Positions 1-9,038 of a DNA stretch of 64,000 nt are shown in pieces. Under the pieces are notes generated by a model that worked only from the letters and a program-made list of their open reading frames with translations, had not been told where the DNA came from and made no database searches. The position numbers and the translations under genes are program-made. Numbering within the stretch: the stretch's first letter is position 1; each line of letters begins with the position of its first letter. The DNA comes from Peptococcaceae bacterium BRH_c8a. Its GTDB lineage: Bacteria; Bacillota; Desulfotomaculia; Desulfotomaculales; Desulfallaceae. The stretch lies in contig LADP01000039.1 of assembly GCA_000961575.1 (NCBI GenBank), forward strand, positions 88,375 to 152,374. The letters are read 5' to 3'.

Positions 1-2
1 TC

Positions 3-662
3 ATAGGGCTGGATACCAAAGCTGTCCTACTGATGAAAAATCTTCGGGAGCGCCAGCAAAATATCCAGTTCGGTCAGGTTGTGATGGCCCTGTTGGACAA
101 GCAGTATACTGGTATGGGTAAAAAGATACATGATTTTAAAGAACTGGTTAGTCAGTATCCTGCAAAACCGCCGGATGAACTGGATAATGTTTTAGCTGAA
201 TTGTCGGCGCTGTCCGGCTTGAAGGCTCTAGCTTTAGCAGACCTTAACGGAATTAAAAAAACTCTGGCGGCAGCCATTACCATCCTTGACACACCGGATC
301 AGCAACCCTCCAATGTGGTTGCGCACAGTATCTGGAACTCAGAAGTAGACGCCACCGGTAATATAAAAATTACCGGTCAGGGTGCGTTTAATTCCCGGGT
401 AACCGCCCTCGGCACAGTGGAAATTAAAGGGGTGTTCCGCGGCGGCGAGATGTTCGCGCAAAAAGGCATTAAAGCGAGCGAGATCGGCGGGCCGATGGGC
501 ATTAAAACAGTGGCCCGGACACAAGAAGGTAGAATTATTAAATCCAATCGGGTATATAACGGAGCCGTGCTGCAAATCGGTTCCCGGATTTATACCGTAC
601 AGCAGGATGAAAATATGGTTTTAGCCAGAATTGACGAACGTGGAGATATTATTCTGCACTGA
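3..662 (+). CDS. FapA/DUF342-family polymer-forming protein, C-terminal part (5' partial)
   Basis: The frame is open back to the first bases of the window, so the ATG at 33 is probably internal and the gene begins upstream. The visible 219 residues show a helical or coiled segment (about residues 10-100). A glycine-rich beta-helical repeat region follows, with the repeating 'VDATGNIKITGQGAFNS' / 'GTVEIKGVFRGGEMFAQKG' pattern typical of DUF342 proteins. Members are cytosolic; FapA of Vibrio is linked to flagellar assembly, and the position directly before motB fits that. Full family members are usually 450-600 residues, so over half is missing here. The precise role is not known. Confidence 0.7.
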   Translation: MGLDTKAVLLMKNLRERQQNIQFGQVVMALLDKQYTGMGKKIHDFKELVSQYPAKPPDELDNVLAELSALSGLKALALADLNGIKKTLAAAITILDTPDQQPSNVVAHSIWNSEVDATGNIKITGQGAFNSRVTALGTVEIKGVFRGGEMFAQKGIKASEIGGPMGIKTVARTQEGRIIKSNRVYNGAVLQIGSRIYTVQQDENMVLARIDERGDIILH

Positions 663-706
663 CTCTATTCTACCAGTTATCTTAGCGCAGCACGGAGGCA
701 TGTTAT

Positions 707-1516
707 ATGCAGAGGCGCAGGCGGCCCAAAAAAGACAGCAGCGAACGATGGTTGATTACATACGCTGACCTGATTACCCTGTTAATGATTTTTTTTATCG
801 TCATGTACGCTCTAAGCAAGGTTGACGCAGCCAAATTTGAAACCCTGGCCAATTCATTAACTGCTGCTTTCGGCGCGGGGGCGATGATCCTGGACAGTCC
901 CGGTCCGGCAGTGGTACCAGGCAACCCGCCGGAGCAGATTCGAGACCTGGTTGAAAAAAACCAGTTAGAAAAGTTAAAGCAAGAACTGGAGCAATATATA
1001 GAAGAAAGCGGTCTGGTCGCTAAAGTATCGGTTACTACGGAAGAGCGGGGCATCGTGCTGAGTTTTCAGGACAATGTCCTGTTTGAATTGGGTTCCGATG
1101 TTCTCACCGCCCAGGCCAAGGAAATACTGGACAAAATTGCCCCGATGCTGGCCCACACACCCAATTATATTCGCATTGAAGGCCACACCGACAACCTGCC
1201 CATCAGCACCGCCCGGTTTCCATCCAACTGGGAACTGTCAGCGGGCCGGGCCACCAACGTAGTACGGGAATTAATTACTACGCACGGGATGGCGCCGGAA
1301 AAGTTATCCGCGATTGCTTATGGCGAATACCGTCCCCGGGCGCCCAATAATAACCAGTACAACCGCCAGCTCAACCGCCGGGTAGACCTGATTATTTTAC
1401 GGAATAAATTTTCCGAAGCAGAACCGCAGCCGGTAGACATTCTTAATCAGGTTATTTTAGAAAGCACAGGGAGCGCCACCTCGCCGGAGGTTGAACAAAG
1501 CACCGTGGAAAGCTGA
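707..1516 (+). CDS. motB: Flagellar motor stator protein MotB
   Basis: A 269-residue stator subunit that anchors the ion channel to peptidoglycan. The N-terminus is short and basic. One membrane helix follows at about residues 16-38, with the ion-binding Asp at residue 21 in TYADLITLL. A plug/linker comes next, and then an OmpA-like peptidoglycan-binding domain (about 115-235) with the motif EGHTDNLPI. A GGAGG site lies about 10 bases before the ATG. It precedes motA, the reverse of the common motA-motB order. Proton or sodium specificity cannot be fixed from this sequence alone. Confidence 0.95.
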   Translation: MQRRRRPKKDSSERWLITYADLITLLMIFFIVMYALSKVDAAKFETLANSLTAAFGAGAMILDSPGPAVVPGNPPEQIRDLVEKNQLEKLKQELEQYIEESGLVAKVSVTTEERGIVLSFQDNVLFELGSDVLTAQAKEILDKIAPMLAHTPNYIRIEGHTDNLPISTARFPSNWELSAGRATNVVRELITTHGMAPEKLSAIAYGEYRPRAPNNNQYNRQLNRRVDLIILRNKFSEAEPQPVDILNQVILESTGSATSPEVEQSTVES

Positions 1517-1551
1517 TTATATAACAGATTCTGCAAAGGACTGGTTACTTA

Positions 1552-2337
1552 ATGGATATTGCAACAGTAGTTGGTTTTATTTTGGGTATCGGTTCCCTGT
1601 TGGTGGGTTTTCTCTTAGAAGGCGGCCACGCTAGCGCGCTGGTTCAGCCAAGCGCCGCCCTAATCGTTTTCGGCGGTACCATCGGCGCCACCATGTTTAG
1701 TTTTTCCCCCCGGGATTTAATGGTATCACCTCAATTGTTAAAACTAGTAGTGTTTAACAAGCCCTCCGACCCCGCCACAGCCATTGAAGACATCGTAGCG
1801 ATGGCTGAAGAAGCCCGGCGTGAAGGTTTACTATACCTGGAAAACCGCCTGCCGGAAATGGACGACCCATTCTTAAAAAAGGGGCTGCAGCTAGTAATTG
1901 ACGGTACGGATCCCGAACTGGTCAAAAACATCTTGGATGTGGAAATTTACACCATTGAGGAACGTCATCACGTAGGCAGCAGTATTTTTGAAGTGGCCGG
2001 GGGGTATGCCCCGACCATGGGCATTATCGGCACTGTGATGGGCTTGGTGCACGTGCTGGGCAGTATCAGTTCTCCGGAAACCTTGGGCCCCGCCATTGCC
2101 GTCGCCTTCATGGCCACCCTTTACGGTGTTGGCAGCGCCAACGTTTTATGGTTACCTTTGGCCACCAAATTACAAAACATCAGCAAAAAGGAAATTCTAG
2201 TTAAGCAGCTAATGATGGAGGGTGTTGTTTCCCTGCAGGCAGGCTATAACCCCGTCTTAATCAGAGAGCGGCTGGTGGCTTACCTTAATCCGACGGCCCG
2301 CCGGGCCAGGGACGATGAAGCAGGGGAAGAGGAGTAG
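1552..2337 (+). CDS. motA: Flagellar motor stator protein MotA
   Basis: A 261-residue channel subunit that couples ion flow to torque on FliG. Helices lie at about residues 4-22 and 32-50, then a large cytoplasmic loop rich in charged residues, then the paired C-terminal helices around GGYAPTMGIIGTVMGLVH (about 150-170) and 185-205. The tail is acidic. It starts 35 bases after motB and is most likely co-transcribed with it. The stator pair heads the chemotaxis genes cheW-cheA-cheB. Confidence 0.95.
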   Translation: MDIATVVGFILGIGSLLVGFLLEGGHASALVQPSAALIVFGGTIGATMFSFSPRDLMVSPQLLKLVVFNKPSDPATAIEDIVAMAEEARREGLLYLENRLPEMDDPFLKKGLQLVIDGTDPELVKNILDVEIYTIEERHHVGSSIFEVAGGYAPTMGIIGTVMGLVHVLGSISSPETLGPAIAVAFMATLYGVGSANVLWLPLATKLQNISKKEILVKQLMMEGVVSLQAGYNPVLIRERLVAYLNPTARRARDDEAGEEE

Positions 2338-2364
2338 GGCACTTTCTAATTTGGAGGCGTTAAC

Positions 2365-2841
2365 ATGAATGACGGGCTAGACGGCCAAGATCTGCAGGTA
2401 GTAGTTTTTGTCATTGATCAGCAGTTTTTCGGGATCGACATTTCGATGGTGTCCGAAATTATCCGCTTGGAAAAAATAACCCCTGTTCCCCAGGTATCGG
2501 CTTATGTGCAAGGAATAATAAATCTAAGGGGTGCGGTGATACCGGTACTAAATTTGCATATGCTGTTCAACACGCGGGCAGACGAACAAAACGACAACAG
2601 TCGAGTTATTATCGCATCTTCCGGTGAGCAAAAATTTGGCTTGATGGTGGACGCTGTCCACGAGGTTAAAAAGTTTAGTTGTGACCAGGTTAAAAAAGCG
2701 CCGGGGTCAATCAATGTCAACCAGCACTACTTAAAGGGCATCATTCTCGACGATGAGCGCATGATTATTTTGGTTGACCCCAATCAAATCCTGTCGCGGG
2801 GGGAAATGGAACAGATTTTAGCCATTGAGAACCCGTCCTAA
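2365..2841 (+). CDS. cheW: Chemotaxis coupling protein CheW
   Basis: A single-domain CheW protein of 158 residues that links chemoreceptors to CheA. The family signature is seen as VVFVIDQQFFGIDISMV near the start, then ITPVPQVSAYVQGIINLRG and AVIPVLNL. It is preceded by TTGGAGGCG and followed 24 bases later by cheA, so the receptor-kinase core is made from one message. Confidence 0.95.
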   Translation: MNDGLDGQDLQVVVFVIDQQFFGIDISMVSEIIRLEKITPVPQVSAYVQGIINLRGAVIPVLNLHMLFNTRADEQNDNSRVIIASSGEQKFGLMVDAVHEVKKFSCDQVKKAPGSINVNQHYLKGIILDDERMIILVDPNQILSRGEMEQILAIENPS

Positions 2842-2865
2842 TTAGTATGCCGGGAGGTAAAGTGC

Positions 2866-4926
2866 GTGTTCAGCAACGAAGAAATTGCCATTTTCCAGGA
2901 AGAACTGGAGGAAAAACTGCAGATTATTAACGACAATATTTTACTGCTGGAACAACAGCAAGCTACACCCGAGATAATCCAGGAGATTTTTCGCTCCGCC
3001 CACACCATTAAAGGTTCTTCCGCGGTGATGGGTTATGACAAAATGACTGGGTTAACCCATGAAATTGAAAGCCTCTTTGATGAAGTACGCCAAAACCGGC
3101 TGGAAATAACCCCCGGGTTGGTGGATGTACTCTTTGAAGCGATGGACACCCTGACCGAATTAAAAGAGGAAATTGTTAGCGGTACCGAAAATAGCACCGA
3201 TATCACCCTAATACTAAGCAAAATTACCAAGGCCCGGGATAAAAATGTAGACCAACCCAAGCTACAAAAACCTGCCAGTGAGCCCGGCAGTGTTTCCGGC
3301 GCATCCCCGCCGCTGCCGGAAATTGAGCTGGACGAATCCCTGGAAGAGGTAATCCGGGCCGCTGAACTGCGTGGTTACTACGCCTACGCGATGCAGATAA
3401 GCATTGAAGACGACTGCCAGATGAAAGAAGTGCGGGCTTTTTTGCTCTTTGAAACCATGGAGCAGGCCGGCGAAATTATCAAGAGTAATCCACCGGTTGA
3501 AGATATCCAAAGCGGACACTTTGACACCGATATTGCCCTGGTAATCATCACCCAGGCCGATATGGATCAGGTTAAAAACTTGGCCCTTTCGGTGGCTGAA
3601 ATTCATTCGGCCCACATAAAACTTCTGGAATCGGCCGCCGCCGTACACCATCTTGATCCTAAACAGACCGCCACAGAGCCGGATAAAACCGCCAGGCAGG
3701 ACCGGAAAACCATTAAAACCGTCCGGGTGGACGTGGAAAAACTGGACTCGCTGATGAATCTGGTGGGGGAATTGGTTATTGACCGCACCAGGTTGGAGCG
3801 GTTTGTGGATGTTTTTGAAAACAGCCACGGGGCAGACGAACTGGTCGAAGATATTCTTGAAATTTCAAGCCACCTGGGCCAGGTAACCACCGATTTGCAG
3901 GAAGAAATAATGAAGGCCCGGATGCTGCCCGTAGCCCAGGTATTCAACCGCTTCCCACGCATGGTACGGGACATCACCCATAAACTGAATAAAGATATTG
4001 AGTTCCTGGTAGATGGCAAAGAGACTGAACTGGATCGCAACGTCATCGAAGTTATTGGCGATCCTTTAATCCACTTGCTCCGGAACTCCATTGATCATGG
4101 GATAGAAAAACCCCGGGAAAGGCAGCGCCTGGGCAAGCCACCCAAGGGCCTGCTGCAACTTAAAGCCGCCTATGTGGAAAGCCACATCGTAATTACTGTC
4201 GAGGACGATGGCCGGGGCATTGACGTGCAAAAGCTAAAAGACAAGGCGTTAAAGTGCAAGATAATCAGCGCCGAGCAGTATCGGCAGATGGGCGACCGGG
4301 AAGCCATGGACCTTATTTTCCAACCCGGATTCTCCACCATAGCGGAAGATAGTGTCAGTGATATCTCGGGGCGAGGCGTGGGTATGGACATCGTGCGCAC
4401 CCAGATTGAAAGTATCAATGGCACTGTCGATTATGTAACCTGGCCCGGCAGGGGCACCCGTTTTTCCATTAAACTACCCCTGACCCTGGCCATCATCCGG
4501 TCCCTGATGGTGGAACATGCCGGCAGGACTTACGCCTTCCCCCTGACCTACGTGGTGGAAACCCTGCACTTGGGCCGTTCGGAGATTAAGAAAATCAGGC
4601 ATGCCGAAGTAATTGTCGTCCGCGGGCAGGTTTATCCTTTAAAACGTCTGGAAGATACTTTCAACCTGGCCCCCGGCGAAACCGGAGACAAAATATACGT
4701 GGTTATTGTCGGCTCCGGCGAACGAAAGATTGGAGTTGTGGTGGACAGACTGCTGGGTGAACAAGAAATTGTGATCAAGTCCCTGGGCACCTACCTGGGC
4801 CAGGTGGAAGGTCTGGCCGGGGCGGCGATCCTGGGCGATGGCAAGGTATCTTTGATTATTGATGTCCGCGGACTTTTAAGAAACATGGGAGCCGAGGAGG
4901 CCCTGGCCCATGCTGCAGTCAATTAA
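2866..4926 (+). CDS. cheA: Chemotaxis sensor histidine kinase CheA
   Basis: A 686-residue kinase that phosphorylates CheY and CheB. In order: an HPt domain (1-110) with the phospho-accepting His in SAHTIKGSSAVMG; a P2-type response-regulator docking region (about 150-255); a dimerisation domain (about 285-350); an ATPase domain with N box HLLRNSIDHGIE, G1 DDGRGID and G2 GRGVGMDIV (about 400-535); and a C-terminal CheW-like domain (540-680). It starts at GTG behind GGGAGG. Its end overlaps cheB by 17 bases, which suggests translational coupling. Confidence 0.97.
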   Translation: MFSNEEIAIFQEELEEKLQIINDNILLLEQQQATPEIIQEIFRSAHTIKGSSAVMGYDKMTGLTHEIESLFDEVRQNRLEITPGLVDVLFEAMDTLTELKEEIVSGTENSTDITLILSKITKARDKNVDQPKLQKPASEPGSVSGASPPLPEIELDESLEEVIRAAELRGYYAYAMQISIEDDCQMKEVRAFLLFETMEQAGEIIKSNPPVEDIQSGHFDTDIALVIITQADMDQVKNLALSVAEIHSAHIKLLESAAAVHHLDPKQTATEPDKTARQDRKTIKTVRVDVEKLDSLMNLVGELVIDRTRLERFVDVFENSHGADELVEDILEISSHLGQVTTDLQEEIMKARMLPVAQVFNRFPRMVRDITHKLNKDIEFLVDGKETELDRNVIEVIGDPLIHLLRNSIDHGIEKPRERQRLGKPPKGLLQLKAAYVESHIVITVEDDGRGIDVQKLKDKALKCKIISAEQYRQMGDREAMDLIFQPGFSTIAEDSVSDISGRGVGMDIVRTQIESINGTVDYVTWPGRGTRFSIKLPLTLAIIRSLMVEHAGRTYAFPLTYVVETLHLGRSEIKKIRHAEVIVVRGQVYPLKRLEDTFNLAPGETGDKIYVVIVGSGERKIGVVVDRLLGEQEIVIKSLGTYLGQVEGLAGAAILGDGKVSLIIDVRGLLRNMGAEEALAHAAVN

Positions 4927-6001
4927 AGTCCTGGTAGTAGATGACTCGGCGCTGATGCGGCGGGTCATTACCCGACTTCTGGAGACGCACCCGGATATCC
5001 GGGTGGTTGATACCGCTGCCGATGGCGAAGAGGCCATTCGCAAGGTGGTTTTACTGCGCCCCGACGTAGTAACCATGGACGTGGAGATGCCCGGTATGGG
5101 TGGCGTGCAGGCGGTAAGCCGATTAATGCGCGAGCACCCGCTGCCAATTATCATGCTCAGTTCCCATACCACCGAGGGAGCCCGGGTAACCATGGAAGCC
5201 CTGACCGCCGGAGCAATTGACTTCATTGCTAAACCGCAGAAATCGGATGTTGAAAAAATGGCAGCGCAACTGGCGCGCAAAATCAGGGTCGTTTGCAACA
5301 GCGCCCGGCAAAAAACAGCGCCGCGTCCAACCGATCCGCAAGTAAACTATCCAAGCCCGAAAAAGTCGTTGCGCCCCGAAAAACAGACAACCCCTTTGCC
5401 CATGGAACTGGTAGTTATCGGTTCGTCGACCGGCGGCCCGGCAGCTTTGCAAGTACTGCTGCCCGCCCTGCCGGCCAATTTCCCCTGCGGCATAGTGGTA
5501 GTGCAGCACATACCGGTTGGTTTTTCGGGTCCGATGGCCGAACATTTAAACCGCAGGTGCAGCCTGGAAGTGCTTCACGCCGGACATGGTGATTTGGTAA
5601 TACCAGGCCGCGTGCTGGTAGCGCCGGCCGGATATGACTTGTTTTTCCGCCGTTACGGAGGCAGGCTGAGCGTGGCCCTGGAAAAAGGCAACAAACCCGT
5701 ACCGCCGGGCGGTTTTCGTCCCTCGGTGGACGTGGTGATGACTTCGGCAGCGGAAATAGCGGACAACCGGTTAATAGGTGTACTGCTAACCGGCATGGGC
5801 CGGGATGGGGCCCGGGGCATGCTGGCGATAAAAAAGCGTAGCGGTTACACCATTGCCCAGGACGAGAACACCAGCGTGGTTTACGGCATGCCCAAGGCTG
5901 CCGCCGATCTGGGGGCCGTAGAAAAAATATTGCCTCTGCCACAAATAGCCGGCGAAGTACGGCGTTGGGTTACAAAAAATTTACGGCAGCCCTCAAGTTA
6001 A
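4910..6001 (+). CDS. cheB: Protein-glutamate methylesterase CheB
   Basis: A 363-residue adaptation enzyme that removes methyl groups from (and can deamidate) chemoreceptors. The N-terminal receiver domain has VVDDSALMRR, the phospho-acceptor Asp in TMDVEMPGMGG, and the Lys in IAKPQK. After a linker (about 125-160) comes the methylesterase domain with the catalytic triad motifs IGSSTGGPAAL (Ser), VVQHIP (His) and LTGMGRDGARGM (Asp). The ATG lies inside the end of cheA. The partner methyltransferase CheR is far away, at 41.4 kb. Confidence 0.97.
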   Translation: MLQSIKVLVVDDSALMRRVITRLLETHPDIRVVDTAADGEEAIRKVVLLRPDVVTMDVEMPGMGGVQAVSRLMREHPLPIIMLSSHTTEGARVTMEALTAGAIDFIAKPQKSDVEKMAAQLARKIRVVCNSARQKTAPRPTDPQVNYPSPKKSLRPEKQTTPLPMELVVIGSSTGGPAALQVLLPALPANFPCGIVVVQHIPVGFSGPMAEHLNRRCSLEVLHAGHGDLVIPGRVLVAPAGYDLFFRRYGGRLSVALEKGNKPVPPGGFRPSVDVVMTSAAEIADNRLIGVLLTGMGRDGARGMLAIKKRSGYTIAQDENTSVVYGMPKAAADLGAVEKILPLPQIAGEVRRWVTKNLRQPSS

Positions 6002-6044
6002 CCGTTAAATAACCGAAAATTATTTAAAGATTACCGTCTTGATT

Positions 6045-6080
6045 TATTCTGAATTATAACTACTGAATACTGACTACTAA
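6045..6080. repeat. Low-complexity ACTACTGA-type repeat, copy 1
   Basis: A short run built from TACTGA/TACTGACTACT units between cheB and flgM. The same word recurs at 6785-6814, 8898-8934 and 29562-29616, always in intergenic gaps. Confidence 0.5.
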
Positions 6081-6100
6081 ATTAAGGTAGGTGAAGCGCC

Positions 6101-6388
6101 GTGAAAATTACCAACATCGGGCCCGGCGCATTGGAGTTATACAAAGCCCGCAGTGAAAAAACCCAGGAACCGCCAAGCGAACGCGCCATGCAAGAAGACC
6201 GGGCGGAAATATCATCGCGGGGCCGGGAACTGCAAAAGTACCGGGATGTTTTAAAAGCCATGCCCAACACCCGGGCTGAGCGGGTGCTGGAACTAAAAAA
6301 CAGCATTATCGAAGGAACGTATCAGCCTTCGGCAGAAAAAATAGCAGAAAACATAATTAGCGAAAGGCGCCTGGATACCAGACGCTAA
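6101..6388 (+). CDS. flgM: Anti-sigma-28 factor FlgM
   Basis: A 95-residue protein of the FlgM family that binds and holds sigma-28 until the hook is complete and FlgM is exported. The N-terminal half is polar and probably disordered. The C-terminal half has the helical sigma-binding signature: RAERVLELKNSIIEGTYQP, then AEKIAENIISER. Preceded by GGTAGGTG. It opens the late-gene block flgN-flgK-flgL. Its target sigma factor is encoded at 38.3 kb. Confidence 0.92.
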   Translation: MKITNIGPGALELYKARSEKTQEPPSERAMQEDRAEISSRGRELQKYRDVLKAMPNTRAERVLELKNSIIEGTYQPSAEKIAENIISERRLDTRR

Positions 6389-6428
6389 TCGATGTCCCCA
6401 AATTGTATAAGGCCGGGGGTGAGCGGCT

Positions 6429-6779
6429 TTGAAAGTGGCTGCAGGCGGACTACAAGTCCAAACCGTCCACGACGAGGCGACCAACCGCCAAGCGCAGGAA
6501 TCGCGACGGACCGACTACCAGCAAAAACCCGTCAACGTCAGTGACAACACCGCAGCGCTCAACCGCAGCGCTTTGAACAAAACGGTGGAAAAGCCAAATG
6601 ACGCCGGCGACTCATTTGATCTGCCTCTGCGCTTACGCGACAATGAAAAGGAGCGCAGCCGGGGCTTTGCCGGCAACAAAGACGACAAAGGAAACGCCAA
6701 TAGCAATTCCGGCAGTAAAGAAACCGATGAAGATGAACCCGGTAGGCCCAGGGGATTCAACCTGGACAAATACATATAA
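6429..6779 (+). CDS. Hypothetical disordered protein between flgM and flgN
   Basis: A 116-residue TTG-start reading frame behind GGGGGTGAG. The composition is strongly hydrophilic: Asn, Asp, Lys, Arg and Ser dominate from about residue 30, there is no membrane segment, and it ends GRPRGFNLDKYI. I recognise no domain. Its place between flgM and flgN, with short gaps, suggests a motility-related accessory role, but that is only context. Low complexity makes it hard to date or classify. Confidence 0.6.
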   Translation: MKVAAGGLQVQTVHDEATNRQAQESRRTDYQQKPVNVSDNTAALNRSALNKTVEKPNDAGDSFDLPLRLRDNEKERSRGFAGNKDDKGNANSNSGSKETDEDEPGRPRGFNLDKYI

Positions 6780-6784
6780 AAGAT

Positions 6785-6814
6785 AGTACTCAGGAGTCAG
6801 TAGTCAGGAGTCAG
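6785..6814. repeat. Low-complexity AGTCAGTAGTCAGGA repeat, copy 2
   Basis: Tandem-like CAGGAGTCAGTAGTCAGGAG in the gap before flgN. It is the complement-type version of the ACTACTGA repeat at 6045-6080. Confidence 0.5.
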
Positions 6815-6891
6815 AATAAAATAAACGACAAAAACAATCTAAATACTAACTACTGCATTTTTACATAATCAGTTCCTCAAGGAGCGAAGCT

Positions 6892-7386
6892 ATGGAGCCT
6901 CTTTTTATAGAACTGACCCGGATACTCACCGAACAGGGGCAAATTATAAAAGAACAGCTTAAGGCATCCCAGACTCAGAACCTGGCCCTGCGCCGCCTGG
7001 ACACCGAATCTCTGGGGGCAGCCGTAACCCGGCTGGATGAACTAACTGAGCAAATGTCCGAGCAGGATCGTCTGCGGGAACTAGTACAGCGCAAACTGGA
7101 AAGTGCCCTGAACTTGCGACAGGATGCCACTGTAATCGAAATGTTGCCCAAAGCATCGCTGGAGATTATTTTTAAACTAAAGGAATTGACCAGGATTATT
7201 AAAAAAGACATGCGTCAATTGGATGAACTTAACGGGATCAACAACCTGTTAACCAAAAGGGCGCTGCAGGTAAACGAAGGTCTGCTGGAACTGCTAAAGT
7301 CCGGCGGCCGTAAGCAAACCTACCAAAACAGCGGCGAGTTGAAACAAAACGACCGGCCGAACGCCGTGCTGAATAAAACCGTTTAG
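6892..7386 (+). CDS. flgN: FlgN-family flagellar export chaperone
   Basis: A 164-residue, almost fully helical protein. The length, the heptad-like helices (about residues 1-130) and the position directly before flgK and flgL match FlgN, the cytosolic chaperone that keeps hook-junction proteins FlgK and FlgL export-competent. Sequence identity in this family is low, so the call rests mainly on architecture and gene order. Preceded by AAGGAGCG. Confidence 0.8.
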   Translation: MEPLFIELTRILTEQGQIIKEQLKASQTQNLALRRLDTESLGAAVTRLDELTEQMSEQDRLRELVQRKLESALNLRQDATVIEMLPKASLEIIFKLKELTRIIKKDMRQLDELNGINNLLTKRALQVNEGLLELLKSGGRKQTYQNSGELKQNDRPNAVLNKTV

Positions 7387-7405
7387 GAAAGCGGGGACCA
7401 AAAAC

Positions 7406-8896
7406 ATGCCCGGAACCTTTTTCGGCATTGAAATAGCCAGGCGGGGCATTAACGTACACCGCACTGCCCTGGACACCACAGGGCACAACATAGCCAACGC
7501 CAATACCCCCGGGTACACCCGGCAGGAAGCAGTGCTAAAAACCACTACCCCGTATGCCACCCCCGGTATGAACAGCAGCGTCACCCCGGGCCAACTGGGC
7601 AGCGGGGTAGAGGTCACCGAAATGCGCCGCATCAGGGACGATTACCTGGATTACCAGCTAAGGGGCAACATTTCTGGTGGTGGGTACTGGCAGTCCAACT
7701 ACGATATCGCCATTCGAGTGGAAGCCACCTACCCCGAACCAGACGGCCGGGGCATTAAAGACGTCATGGTGCAGTTTTTCAACGACTGGCAAAACCTGAA
7801 CAACACTCCCCGAGATCCCGGCATCAAGGCGGCGGTGGTGGAGACCGGCAACGAGCTGGCGGCGCTATTCCGCCAGAGCTACGAGCAACTGGATTCCATC
7901 AACAAAAGCATCAAGTCCGACAACCTGGTTACCGGAGACGGCTTTTACCCCGGCAGCGACATTATCGCCACCGGTATGTTAAGGGACCAATTCAACCAGG
8001 TAAACAATATCCTTTCGCAAATAGCCAACCTGTCCGATTCCATCGTCCAAGTAAAAAAGGTCGACCAGCAGCCCAACGACCTGCTGGATAAAAGAGACCT
8101 GCTACTGGATCAACTGTCTGGTTTCGGCCCCCTGACCACCAGAGACGTAGGTAGCTCAGGCGCCATAGAAATTGACTTTTACGGCCAGGCAGTTTTAACC
8201 GTCGACTCAGCTACTGAGGAATCCACCGCCACCAAGTTACTACCCACTTGGGATAGCATCAGTGAAAAAGTTATTGTTAAATATGATGACAGCGTGGGTA
8301 CCACGGCATTTAACCTAACGGATATGGCAATCGACCCGGGCAATACCAAGGGCTCCATCCTGGGTTTGGAAGCGGCCAGGTTGAACACCCTGAGTATTTT
8401 GGACGACCTCAACTCCCTGGCCCACCGACTAGCCGAAGAAGTGAACGGCAAAGAGGTCTTGCAAGACTCCCTGGGTAATGTAATCGACTTCTTTATCATT
8501 GACCCCGCCGATACCGCCCGGACAATTAAAGTCAACAGCACAGCTGTGGTAGATCCGGGCAAAGTGGTAGGCGAAAAAGCCCTTGACGTAGCCCGACTGC
8601 ACTCCGCTGCAACAATAGACACCAACGGTGACGGTATTACAGATACCACCTTTGACAGCTTTTTTGAAAGCATCGTAGCCAAGGTAGGTGGCGACACCAA
8701 GTCAGCCCAGGAACTGGTAGCCAACCAGAGGGCTATACGGGGCCAGATTGAAGCATTAAGGGAGTCAGTATCCGGCGTGTCTCTGGATGAGGAATTGACC
8801 AAACTGATTCAGTTCCAATATGGGTTTCAGGCTTCGTCCAGAGTGATTAACACGTTAGACGATATGCTGGACGTAATTATCAACCGGTTGTTTTAA
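7406..8896 (+). CDS. flgK: Flagellar hook-associated protein FlgK (HAP1)
   Basis: A 496-residue junction protein between hook and filament. It has the rod/hook N-terminal motif ALDTTGHNIANANTPGYTRQ and the C-terminal helix GFQASSRVINTLDDMLDVII, which pack together in the D0 domain. The middle carries the variable domains. Exported by the flagellar type III system, hence no signal peptide. It starts 20 bases after flgN, its likely chaperone. Confidence 0.95.
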   Translation: MPGTFFGIEIARRGINVHRTALDTTGHNIANANTPGYTRQEAVLKTTTPYATPGMNSSVTPGQLGSGVEVTEMRRIRDDYLDYQLRGNISGGGYWQSNYDIAIRVEATYPEPDGRGIKDVMVQFFNDWQNLNNTPRDPGIKAAVVETGNELAALFRQSYEQLDSINKSIKSDNLVTGDGFYPGSDIIATGMLRDQFNQVNNILSQIANLSDSIVQVKKVDQQPNDLLDKRDLLLDQLSGFGPLTTRDVGSSGAIEIDFYGQAVLTVDSATEESTATKLLPTWDSISEKVIVKYDDSVGTTAFNLTDMAIDPGNTKGSILGLEAARLNTLSILDDLNSLAHRLAEEVNGKEVLQDSLGNVIDFFIIDPADTARTIKVNSTAVVDPGKVVGEKALDVARLHSAATIDTNGDGITDTTFDSFFESIVAKVGGDTKSAQELVANQRAIRGQIEALRESVSGVSLDEELTKLIQFQYGFQASSRVINTLDDMLDVIINRLF

Positions 8897-8897
8897 G

Positions 8898-8934
8898 GTT
8901 AGTTAGGAGTTCAGTACAGTAGTCAGTACTCAAA
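8898..8934. repeat. Low-complexity AGTCAGTA repeat, copy 3
   Basis: TTCAGTACAGTAGTCAGTACTC in the flgK-flgL gap. Related to the repeats at 6045, 6785 and 29562. Confidence 0.45.
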
Positions 8935-8953
8935 ATGGTAAACTTGTTTATAT

Positions 8954-9009
8954 TGTCATCCTGAGCGTAGCGAAGGATCTTAAAGATCCTCACCGCGTTC
9001 AGCATTACA
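8954..9009. repeat. TGTCATCCTGAGCG hairpin repeat, copy 1
   Basis: Begins TGTCATCCTGAGCGTAGCG and continues with GAAGGATCTT and AAGATCCT, then a decayed right arm (CGCGTTCAGCATTACA). Better copies at 29506, 39957 and 49826 define the family, whose arms start TGTCAT and end ATGACA. Confidence 0.7.
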
Positions 9010-9038
9010 TAAACGGTACTAAAAACGAGGTGGAGATT

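Noticed and set aside
3262..3828. Large minus-strand frame inside cheA
   Set aside because: Shadow of the conserved CheA coding strand, with no ribosome site or domain.
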